Assembly: GCA_002633025.1 (NCBI GenBank)
Contig: NMRB01000222.1
Span: 325,024 to 389,023 of the forward strand
Reading direction: 5' to 3'
DNA: 64,000 nucleotides
From: Notospermus geniculatus
Taxonomy: Eukaryota; Nemertea; Pilidiophora; Heteronemertea; Lineidae
Part shown: piece after piece, positions 27,868-36,262 of the stretch
How positions within the stretch are numbered: position 1 is the stretch's first letter
How the letters are laid out: each line of letters starts with the position of its first letter
The notes under the pieces: model-generated
Seen by the model: only the letters and a program-made list of their open reading frames with translations
Told to the model about the DNA's origin: nothing
Databases searched by the model: none
Translations under genes and position numbers: made by a program

Positions 27868-29760
27868 CTAACTTTTGCAACCACCGAATACCAATCGCAT
27901 CAACCTTTCTTTACAACCTTTGTTTATTTCTGAAGGGATGTCGGCCAACCGTAATGCGAACGCAGTGGAGTACGGAACGTAAGTAAATGTATAGTCAGCG
28001 ACACTAGATTTGGTCGCTTGTTGTTTGACGGCTGCAACTTCTGCTCTACTCTTCATGCAATCTGTTGCTTGATCACCAGGCGGCTCCCTGGGCTTTGCCG
28101 TTGCGGATTCCGTTTCATCGCCGTCCACACGGGCAAGTTTCACTTCTAATAGCAAACTTTGCGTCCCGAAATCCAATAAACCTAAAACAGACTTTGCGTA
28201 TTCATCCATGTCTTGGAACAAATTGGCTCCTTTCACTGGATCATCCGAGTCTCTCGATGATCGGTCGTCTTCTTGTAGCTTTACGCATTCGTAACCTTCG
28301 GCGTACCTCACAGAATGCATGGTGGATGAATTGTAAATATCATTTGAAAATATCGTTTCTATGAATCCCTTCAATCTGGTGGTCTTTCCTTTCCTTGTCA
28401 ATTCCAAAACTGGTTCTTTGATGACGGAGACCGTTGCCGCAAAGTAGTTGGACATAAACTCATTGTAATGTTCGGTGTTCCAGGCGGTAGCAAAGTCACG
28501 CACGAATTTCGGAATGAATACGCTGTCGTTGTAGGTAAAGTAGGGTCGGTAAAGTCCAGTATTAGAAACTTCGTGATCGTATGGCACGCCATCGGAACGT
28601 AACATTCTCCGAATACCAAACAGGTTGGTTTCCATACACTTACAGTTGATCGCCGTCTTGTACAATTTCACAATACCTAACCGATCGCAGGTCGGAGTGA
28701 GCGTACACGAACTATTTTTCATGGAACACATGATTCCAAACACACACTTGCGGTTGCTCATCGGAAAGAATTTAATGCCGGTCAGATTGTGTGGAGAAAG
28801 ACCAATCTCGTCTGCTGCCATTCGCTTGAATGTGTTTTGACTCTTCATCATGAATTCCATTGTCTTACCGCCACTTGTCAACCAGCTATCAAACCAATGG
28901 CTTTCAAAATCGGATAATGTCTCGTGTCGGTTATCTACCAGACACTTTGGAAATTTAGTCGCCTCGTACACACTTATAGGGCACATTTCGATTTTCCGAC
29001 TAAAAATCTTCATTCTCATGTCACCGCCACCGTCACCCTGACTGTACAACATCCTTCTCAACTTTGCCTTGGACTTTTTTTCTTTTGCATCGATTTCCAG
29101 ATCTATGGTTTCCGAACTCGATTCGTCATCCGTGTCTTCATCCTCGCCAGTAAATTGAGCATACAGACTTTGTAGTAAAGGTGAAATCTCACTGGACTTT
29201 AACAAGTCGGATGGTTCCACAATGTCCGTCCACGTCAGCCTGTTGAAGTTACCGGTCCTCATCCACAATTCAACTACAGCACTGTCGAAAAATAAATGTG
29301 GCCGGATTCTTGCCTCCTTGTCTGGAAAGACGGTGAACAAGAAATTTTTTGAATTGACCAAATCCACTTGGCTTGTTTCTTCGTTATGATGATAGAAACC
29401 TTCTTCTTGTTCGCACTGGAAAAAGTCAGTGTAAAAAGTATCCAGTTTCTTGAGACTGCCGAACCTGACCGCTGCTATTACATCTGGTTTTCCATAGTAC
29501 TCATCACGCAGATATTTGGGTGGAACGTCACTAAAGTTGACCAGTTCGTAATCTATGAATTCTACACGTGGCTCTTTACGACTCGGTGTGTTTGTTCCAT
29601 TTTTTTCTAATTCTCGGGCATACTTCGAAGGTCGATTAACACGCTTTTGTGATTTTTGTCCGATTTCTAAGTCGCATGGTACAGACGTGCTAGTAGATAT
29701 ATCGTACCGCATCAGGCGCCGAGGCCCGTCGGGTAAGACTTCTGTATAGATTGTAAACAT
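27868..29760 (-). CDS. Unknown protein (630 aa)
   Basis: ATG at 29760, 8 bp after the stop of the upstream 290-residue gene. Residues ~205-230 are acidic (DEDTDDESSSE), followed by a Lys-rich patch. A Cys-rich segment around residues 345-380 (MCSMKNSSC, INCKC) could bind metal or form disulphides. The C-terminal 100 residues are mixed charged. No signal peptide or transmembrane span. Not recognised. The stop-to-ATG spacing with its neighbours suggests the three minus-strand genes 26427-30641 are expressed as a closely coordinated group. Confidence 0.83.
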   Translation of the reverse strand: MFTIYTEVLPDGPRRLMRYDISTSTSVPCDLEIGQKSQKRVNRPSKYARELEKNGTNTPSRKEPRVEFIDYELVNFSDVPPKYLRDEYYGKPDVIAAVRFGSLKKLDTFYTDFFQCEQEEGFYHHNEETSQVDLVNSKNFLFTVFPDKEARIRPHLFFDSAVVELWMRTGNFNRLTWTDIVEPSDLLKSSEISPLLQSLYAQFTGEDEDTDDESSSETIDLEIDAKEKKSKAKLRRMLYSQGDGGGDMRMKIFSRKIEMCPISVYEATKFPKCLVDNRHETLSDFESHWFDSWLTSGGKTMEFMMKSQNTFKRMAADEIGLSPHNLTGIKFFPMSNRKCVFGIMCSMKNSSCTLTPTCDRLGIVKLYKTAINCKCMETNLFGIRRMLRSDGVPYDHEVSNTGLYRPYFTYNDSVFIPKFVRDFATAWNTEHYNEFMSNYFAATVSVIKEPVLELTRKGKTTRLKGFIETIFSNDIYNSSTMHSVRYAEGYECVKLQEDDRSSRDSDDPVKGANLFQDMDEYAKSVLGLLDFGTQSLLLEVKLARVDGDETESATAKPREPPGDQATDCMKSRAEVAAVKQQATKSSVADYTFTYVPYSTAFALRLADIPSEINKGCKERLMRLVFGGCKS

Positions 29761-29768
29761 TACCCAGT

Positions 29769-30641
29769 TTACATTAGCTGACCGTTACTATCCACCAACT
29801 TACTACGTTTACTCTTTATAGTAGAATTGGATACCGATCCGGATTTGTACCCAACAGGTCCCTGGAGAACACTGGGTAGTGACGGAATAGTATCTATACC
29901 CGGTGTTTCTGTATCCATCTCTAAAGCCACTGCTCCATCACCGACTTGTCTCTGGATCACTTGTTGTTCCATCCTGTCCATGATAGTCATTCCTTTGTGA
30001 CTTAATTCAGTTAACTTTACACTCTCGTTAACGTCAGTCATCAACTTGCCGACTTTTGCCATCATTTTATTTACCGTTGGGACTGGCACGAAATTCTTCC
30101 GTAACGTGGCGCTAAAGTCTCGCATTGCCATTCGGTATACGTTGTCGTTAGCCATACTGTTTACGTTTTCCGGGATGTTGCTGCCATCTTCCTTTCTTCC
30201 TTCTATCAGCGGTCTCAGGGTCTTGCAGGTTTTCCAATTATTATACAAACTGTCGTAAACTGCTTTTGGTACACCCGCCGTCTCTGTGATTAATAATACG
30301 TAATGGAGAGCCAGGTCATCACTGAACTCCATATCTTTAAGCATCAGGAACAATTCCTTTATGTTGTTCTCCAGTTCAAAATAGTCCTTCGCTAAAGCAT
30401 TCACAACAGCACCTCTCGCTCCGTCACCGAATAGCATGGATCTCATGTCCACTGAAAGTACCATGTCGTCGTCTTCGTCTACCATTTTATCGTTTTCCAA
30501 CAAAGGGGCAGTGTCATCTGACCGCGCGTATTTTTTATGACTTCCTCTGTTCATCAATCTCAGTCCGTCTCTCAGCACAGTCAAATGATGGTGACCAAAA
30601 CTACGTATTAAGTCCAAAAACCATCCCGTTAGCTTCTCCAT
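29769..30641 (-). CDS. Unknown helical protein (290 aa)
   Basis: The frame stays open to about 30809, but that part lies inside the divergent 901-residue gene. The ATG at 30641 (MEKLTGWFLDLIRSFG) gives an amphipathic N-terminal helix and is taken as the start. It lies only 9 bp from the opposing ATG at 30651. The rest is mostly helical, with an acidic patch near residues 45-60 and a Ser/Thr-rich C-terminus. No family recognised. Confidence 0.75.
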   Translation of the reverse strand: MEKLTGWFLDLIRSFGHHHLTVLRDGLRLMNRGSHKKYARSDDTAPLLENDKMVDEDDDMVLSVDMRSMLFGDGARGAVVNALAKDYFELENNIKELFLMLKDMEFSDDLALHYVLLITETAGVPKAVYDSLYNNWKTCKTLRPLIEGRKEDGSNIPENVNSMANDNVYRMAMRDFSATLRKNFVPVPTVNKMMAKVGKLMTDVNESVKLTELSHKGMTIMDRMEQQVIQRQVGDGAVALEMDTETPGIDTIPSLPSVLQGPVGYKSGSVSNSTIKSKRSKLVDSNGQLM

Positions 30642-30650
30642 GGTTTCACT

Positions 30651-33356
30651 ATGGCTTTTTCCTCCACAAGTAGAAATGTACCAGGCAACACGTTGCCTAC
30701 TTCTGGAGATCGGTACCGGCCCACTGCTTATATATTGAAATATATGTTGGACGTAGACAGTGAATCCCCAAATGGACGATTCAACTTCAACAAAAGTCTG
30801 AAAAAACAAGAAGAGGTGACCAGATTACTCAGAAGATACGAAAAAAAATGGTCAAGCGTCAAATTAGAATCGCTCAGTCATTGCACAGTTTGTCAAATGT
30901 TAAACAATCACCTACTGTATCCCAGAAAAGAATGGACCAAGAATCGAGTACAGAAGACACTTTTCGACACCAATAGATTTTCACTCAGGTTGACAGAAGA
31001 TAACATGGGTATAGATGTTGCCTGGCACTACATCGTGACGAAATTTGAACTGTCCACATGGGATGAATACGAAGACGACGGGAGAATGACGTTCGTGGAC
31101 AAATATTACAACGCGATGGATATAAGCCCCGCGTCGATTATGATTCACTGTTTCATGGGGCGGTGCATAGACGAGGACGGAGCAATGGAATCCACTCGAT
31201 TACTGGGAAATTTCATTGTGGAACACGCGATGATGAATAAATTGATAAGACAGAGTCTAGTCGCCATTCACATGTACAATGATAGGTATCTGAATCGTGA
31301 AAAGTACGCCGCCGCGGAGTACTCGAGTAGGAATGAAATCAACGATTACACTGATCTCCTGAAAATTGCAAGAGAAGAACAAGAATTGAGGAACAAAAGT
31401 AATCAAAGAAAGTCAGACAATCCCTTATACAGATCAATGTTGACAAAGAAACAACTGGACAGATTGAAGGTCAACAAAGTCAAAAGATATCGCACGGACA
31501 TGAATTTCGGAGTGTCAGACATTCACGATAACGAAGTCGTTTCGGTCACACATCCAGATCAGATCATGAAGCAACTCTGCAGATGTGCCGGGACGGAATT
31601 CATAAACTCAACCAAGGACGGCACGGGTTGCCTGTCCGACGGCAACGCTACGTGTATATATAGCTCTACCGGATCCATGAATGCGATGGCCGACTCTGAC
31701 TCTCTGCCCGACTATCGTTGTTTGGTAAACAGAGAGTGGATAGTAAAGAGGGACCGTAAGAAACGGACCGAAAGGAGTACATCCAAAGACTATAAAGGTC
31801 GACACCCAACTAAAATGCCTCGGCTGTTTACCATGACGGATGACGACGAAGAAAGGAATGAGCCATCCGTACTTGTGTTGCGAGTCAAACAGGACGCGAA
31901 AGCCTACGTTGACTTTCATGAGGAATACAGACGTCATAACTATCCTGGTGTGTACGTGATAAATACTCACTACCGACCGCAATTTCAAGCCGAAATGGAA
32001 ACAGGTATTGCCAACAGTATAGGAATGTGCGCCACCCAATACCAAATTCAAAAAGTAATTTCAAAAATGAATGTGGGTATGTATGCTATGGAAAATGCGT
32101 CCAAGATGCATTTCGGTGATTTAAGAAAAGAACTCTGTTCGGAAACGGATCTTGCAAACACAAAAGAGAAACAAAATCCAGACTCTCAAGGACCTCAAGA
32201 CAATTCGTCTAGCAAGAACCGAGTAAATTCGGTCAGCGACGGCAGCAGTTCAACCAGTGGCAGGGTTAATAGTGGCATAAACACCTACGAACTGGGCAGT
32301 ACCAACAAGAAACGGTTCACTATGCACAGCGGAGTGTCATCAATATTTTCCGATATAAGCAATAAGATTCCGACTACCGAAGACAAGACGATAGATTCGG
32401 TAGACACTAGTATGTTCATACAAAAAACCGTGTCAGGTGGTGTTCCATCGGTCAAACGACCTGCCAAGTTTATGTCCCGTGAACCATCGGTGGAAGAAAC
32501 TCAGAGAATACTACTTGGCAAACACCAGGCGATCGAAAGACAGACAAAGATGCTGAATTGTTTCATCCTGAACTTATTCAAGTGCACCAACAGCGTCAAA
32601 AATGACCAACGATTCTACAATTCTGTCACTGAACACATAGATTCGGCAAGGCCTATGTGCGTGTGGTGTGCTCTGAGCATGGTGGACGGAATGGCTCTCG
32701 TCATGAACGACTTGGGGAAAATGTGCAAAATGCAACGTCATCGGATAGGTGTTGGCATCGGTTTGTCTAACCACAACGTTCTAACCAAACCTAAGACAGT
32801 GTCGGCAGCCATATCTTCTGCGAACAAGACTGATACCATAGGAGATGGAACAGCAATCACTGCACAACCTCGTCACACTCTCTACACAGCGTCATTAGAC
32901 AAGTCGAGTTTTTCGTTCGAGAGCGCGGCAAGTGTGTATGGAGAATGGTTCAAAGATAAATACCGTACTGTATTATACGAAGCATTCATGCAAGTGTTTG
33001 GTAGCGATTGCAGTCTCCCAGTGCAGAATATGACAGGAATGGGAAAGGACAACTACATGCTGATCTCTCCGGAAAATGACTACCAGATGCTGACTTCTCT
33101 GTATCAACACCTAAACAGCGAAACCAACATGCGATGTAAAGCCAACACCCGTAAAACGCTGGTAGATTCGGATTGGTACTTTGCATTCGACAGCGACGTC
33201 AATCCACTACACAGTTGTACAGTACCGTATGCAGTCCAAGGCTTGGAAATATGTGCCCTGAACAATGTGAAAATTCCTATCAAAGAACACGAAAACGTAT
33301 CCAGAATGGCGCGAGCGCATCATCTGGCATGTACAGTTCCTGTGGTGACTGGGTGA
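30651..33356 (+). CDS. CxxC protein, possible UL32-type DNA packaging factor (901 aa)
   Basis: ATG at 30651. Soluble, with CxxC pairs far apart: HCTVC (Cys78/Cys81) and MCVWC (about Cys670/Cys673), and further Cys/His near the C-terminus (EICALNN, RAHHLAC). Residues ~500-640 are a Ser/Asn/Thr-rich linker. Herpesvirus UL32/ORF68 family proteins, needed for genome packaging in the nucleus, hold zinc by an N-terminal CxxC and distant Cys/His; this architecture and the immediate context around the first CxxC agree. The length is greater than typical because of the linker. The match is by pattern only, so alternatives remain open. Downstream lies a conserved hairpin and then a mobile element. Confidence 0.45.
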   Translation: MAFSSTSRNVPGNTLPTSGDRYRPTAYILKYMLDVDSESPNGRFNFNKSLKKQEEVTRLLRRYEKKWSSVKLESLSHCTVCQMLNNHLLYPRKEWTKNRVQKTLFDTNRFSLRLTEDNMGIDVAWHYIVTKFELSTWDEYEDDGRMTFVDKYYNAMDISPASIMIHCFMGRCIDEDGAMESTRLLGNFIVEHAMMNKLIRQSLVAIHMYNDRYLNREKYAAAEYSSRNEINDYTDLLKIAREEQELRNKSNQRKSDNPLYRSMLTKKQLDRLKVNKVKRYRTDMNFGVSDIHDNEVVSVTHPDQIMKQLCRCAGTEFINSTKDGTGCLSDGNATCIYSSTGSMNAMADSDSLPDYRCLVNREWIVKRDRKKRTERSTSKDYKGRHPTKMPRLFTMTDDDEERNEPSVLVLRVKQDAKAYVDFHEEYRRHNYPGVYVINTHYRPQFQAEMETGIANSIGMCATQYQIQKVISKMNVGMYAMENASKMHFGDLRKELCSETDLANTKEKQNPDSQGPQDNSSSKNRVNSVSDGSSSTSGRVNSGINTYELGSTNKKRFTMHSGVSSIFSDISNKIPTTEDKTIDSVDTSMFIQKTVSGGVPSVKRPAKFMSREPSVEETQRILLGKHQAIERQTKMLNCFILNLFKCTNSVKNDQRFYNSVTEHIDSARPMCVWCALSMVDGMALVMNDLGKMCKMQRHRIGVGIGLSNHNVLTKPKTVSAAISSANKTDTIGDGTAITAQPRHTLYTASLDKSSFSFESAASVYGEWFKDKYRTVLYEAFMQVFGSDCSLPVQNMTGMGKDNYMLISPENDYQMLTSLYQHLNSETNMRCKANTRKTLVDSDWYFAFDSDVNPLHSCTVPYAVQGLEICALNNVKIPIKEHENVSRMARAHHLACTVPVVTG

Positions 33357-33372
33357 GGATGAGTATCGGATA

Positions 33373-33439
33373 CACTGTTAGAAATTTTTGTAATATTTTT
33401 ACAGAAATTGCCTGCAGCAGAGTTTCAGGAACTTCTGTA
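33373..33439 (+). terminator. Conserved 3' hairpin element, copy 3
   Basis: Starts 17 nt after the stop of the 901-residue gene with CACTGTTAGAAAT; stem ACAGAA/TTCTGT with an inner CCTG/CAGG pairing around GCAGCAGAGT. No AATAAA follows before the mobile element at 33477. Confidence 0.55.
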
Positions 33440-33476
33440 ACTTTACATATGGTGTGATTTATGTGTTCCTGTATTA

Positions 33477-34047
33477 CACAGAAAAAAATCGATCTCAACT
33501 CGAGATAAAATGAGTCTCCAGCCTACTACATGTATTTTGTCCCAAAAATGAGTTTCTTTGCTACTCGAGCACAGCATGAGTACCAGTTTTCTTCGGCTGG
33601 AGCCCCATAAAGGGTTATTGCATCGACTGGAGACAACTGCAACGGGAGTCTCATTCTGAAGTGGAGACAAAGTCGACTCATTTTGAGTTTTCTCAGTTCT
33701 CCAGTCGATGGGACAGGGCATCAGCTAGAGAAAATAGGAAACAAACCGAGGGGAACCAAAATCTGCTCATATGAGGAGCTCGGCGGTGTGGTGGTTCTGG
33801 TGTCAGACTTGCGATCAGAGGGTCCTGGGTTCGAAACCCACTGGGTGTGAAACGTTTTTTTATATATATCACTTGATTGTTTGATTCGAGACAACAGACA
33901 ATCCGGTGGAAACAGCTGAGAATCATTTTTAATCAGTTGGAGACAATGTAATCTCAAGTGGAGACCCAGTTATATCTATTCGAGTTGCAAAAGAAACTCA
34001 TTTTAGGGACAAGAGTTGGAGATTCATTTTACCTCGAGATGAGATCG
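33477..34047 (-). mobile_element. Inverted-repeat element with tRNA-like core, copy A
   Basis: Begins CACAGAAAAAAATCG after a TA dinucleotide and is inverted relative to copies B and C. The right end lacks about 18 bp of the terminal repeat, stopping 21 bp before the stop codon of the 721-residue gene. The core (about 33775-33850, plus strand) has a tRNA-like A box at 33790-33800 and a B box GGTTCGAAACC at 33829-33839. The T arm TGGG-TTCGAAA-CCCA pairs perfectly. No transposase is encoded. Confidence 0.8.
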
Positions 34048-34068
34048 TATCGTACCAAATTTGTGTTT

Positions 34069-36234
34069 TCATCCCAAGTTGATTTTCACTGTTGTTTCTT
34101 GTAACGTCAGGTTTTTCAAATTTGCATCCGCTGTTTTCAATTTCACATCGCGAACCGGCATGAGAACCGTCTTCAGGCGACTGGCCATCTCTTTGTCGTT
34201 TTCGTGACATCCTTTCCACAACAGTGCGCTCAGGTATACCAAACTTTCACCCTCGGACAGATTCGTAGGTACAGTGAATCGCCTGTCATTGGAGAAGGTA
34301 ACTCGATTGTAAGGCATCCAAGCGCTGGAAGGCACCATACCTACGATCTGACGTGAAGACCGACGGCGAGTTTTTGGAAATTGTGTCTCCAACACATCGG
34401 TCTGCAGTGGACAAAATTCGTTCCCTATGAAGCTACTCACTCCATTAGTTTTGGCGGCGTGCTTCACAGATGACAGAATGTCCCGTAGCTTATTTCCAAC
34501 TGCCGCTCCCCGTTTTTCAAATCGTATCCTCGGGAAGTCCATTGTTCTTTCCATGTTGCCGAGTAGGCTCTCCTCCAAATCAGCTGGTACTACATCGTTC
34601 ATGATGATACTGTGGAGCATTTCCAGGTCGGCCTGACATATATTTAGCCAAGTCCGTAATCGAGGTAAGTGAGCACAGTCCGGAAGTGCCGTCAGGTCTT
34701 TTGTCTTCGCCACTGGTGCAAGCCGCGGATTAGTGTGATCGCAGGCTGTCGTGGATATCAAGCAAGGTATGGTGGCCGTGGTCTGAGCTTCTTTCACAAT
34801 TCTTTTTATGACGGCAGTGGAAAAGCAATCGTCGTGTTCTTCAAACATCTGTGCTAGATTCACAGTTTTTTGTGCAACAGTCAACCAGATCAACAGTCTG
34901 TTCAACGTCGGGTCGTTACAAAATTGCCGAGTTGCCGTTTTGAGGGGTAGACTGTTCGACCCATCAGCTTGTAGATACAAATGTGGTTGAATAACAGAAC
35001 AGCGTGTCAATAATCCTAACATTCCATCTTCGGTGGCAACATGTGCAGAGTTGCCTCCGTCTTCCAACATTGGGTGTAGCATGAATTTTGCCTTGAGAAA
35101 CCAGACGATGTAGATGCACAGCAACATAATCGAATGACAAGGGCGCTGCTTAATACTGGGACGAATGTTGCTTACCAAGTCTTGTATCCGTTTGTCCAAT
35201 TGTTTCTCTTCGTCATGCATGAGCACCACCACTGTGAAAAGGATCACTTCATGTAATTCGGTCGCTTTAATGTCATCACCTAGACGTGTGAACATTTCAG
35301 CGGTCGTTCTGAGTAAAGATGGAACTTCTTTGATCTTTGGACGTGACGGAAGTCTGGGGGCCGTCCTTATATTAGGCGGACTATTGAATAATTGAACCGC
35401 GATACGTGACCGTTTTGCCGACAAAGACTGACTCCGGTCTTCTTCTTTATCTGTATATATGTTGTTCTCCTCCTCTCTGTCTTTTGTTGTCACTCCGTCG
35501 CTTCCGGTGTAGACAGACAACTTCTTAGCCATATAATTAGTCACCTCATAAAATAAAGGAGGTGTCCTACTGGCTACGAGCTCGTTGTAATGGCGTTCGA
35601 GATCATCATCGACTTTACAAGCCCATGTGGACAGGCAAAAGCCAGTTTTGGATAACTGCTGCTTACTGCACACTTCAGTGTCGAGATATTGTGAAATGTC
35701 GTCACCTTCTTTGCCAAATTTTTTGGGGAAGAAACTCTGCAAATATGCCCTGTTGGTGTGACGTGTGTCTTGGAACGTTTTTTCCATGTTCAATACATGA
35801 GAATAACCTGCCGTGTTAGCAGTTGATGCACGCACGAATCTTTGACGTTTGGCCACAAAAAGTTCGACTTGTTTTTCTATGCGTTCCATCACTATGTTTG
35901 GAAACTTGCGCATTCGTTTTGCAAATTGCTGGTAGTCCAGTCGTAACTTGTCGAGGTCGCATCGGTCAAGCATAGACTTCCGACAGTTAATCTCCCGCGT
36001 CAAGTGTGAGAATCCAAAAACAGTTTCGGATTCGATTTGTTGATTACCAGGACGTCCCGGCTGTTTGCGTTTTCTTGGCGGTTTACTGCAGGGTGGTTTT
36101 CTTTGGCAGTTTGGCTTACCTTTGTTATTTTGGTCTGTTTGTGACGTTGGCTTGGTGTCGCGATCTTTTCCTTTCCTCGCTCTGCTTTTAACAGACCTTT
36201 TACCACTGCTTGCTCCTTTACCAACTTGATCCAT
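34069..36234 (-). CDS. Unknown protein with basic N-terminus (721 aa)
   Basis: The frame reaches a TTG at 36258; the first ATG is at 36234 (MDQVGKGASSGKRSVK). Residues 1-65 are Lys/Arg/Pro-rich and likely nuclear or nucleic-acid-binding. One hydrophobic stretch near residues 365-390 (SIMLLCIYIVWFLKAKF) could be a buried helix or a membrane span. Several Cys occur in the second half. The family is not recognised. The stop codon lies only 21 bp from the truncated end of mobile-element copy A, so its 3' untranslated region is largely element sequence. Confidence 0.83.
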   Translation of the reverse strand: MDQVGKGASSGKRSVKSRARKGKDRDTKPTSQTDQNNKGKPNCQRKPPCSKPPRKRKQPGRPGNQQIESETVFGFSHLTREINCRKSMLDRCDLDKLRLDYQQFAKRMRKFPNIVMERIEKQVELFVAKRQRFVRASTANTAGYSHVLNMEKTFQDTRHTNRAYLQSFFPKKFGKEGDDISQYLDTEVCSKQQLSKTGFCLSTWACKVDDDLERHYNELVASRTPPLFYEVTNYMAKKLSVYTGSDGVTTKDREEENNIYTDKEEDRSQSLSAKRSRIAVQLFNSPPNIRTAPRLPSRPKIKEVPSLLRTTAEMFTRLGDDIKATELHEVILFTVVVLMHDEEKQLDKRIQDLVSNIRPSIKQRPCHSIMLLCIYIVWFLKAKFMLHPMLEDGGNSAHVATEDGMLGLLTRCSVIQPHLYLQADGSNSLPLKTATRQFCNDPTLNRLLIWLTVAQKTVNLAQMFEEHDDCFSTAVIKRIVKEAQTTATIPCLISTTACDHTNPRLAPVAKTKDLTALPDCAHLPRLRTWLNICQADLEMLHSIIMNDVVPADLEESLLGNMERTMDFPRIRFEKRGAAVGNKLRDILSSVKHAAKTNGVSSFIGNEFCPLQTDVLETQFPKTRRRSSRQIVGMVPSSAWMPYNRVTFSNDRRFTVPTNLSEGESLVYLSALLWKGCHENDKEMASRLKTVLMPVRDVKLKTADANLKNLTLQETTVKINLG

Positions 36235-36262
36235 TGTGTGAATGTGTGCGATTCCCAAGTGT

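Noticed and set aside
33790-33839. Functional host tRNA gene
   Set aside because: A and B boxes and the T arm are present, but the acceptor stem does not form well and the same core recurs inside three copies of a mobile element, so it is a tRNA-derived core rather than a tRNA gene.
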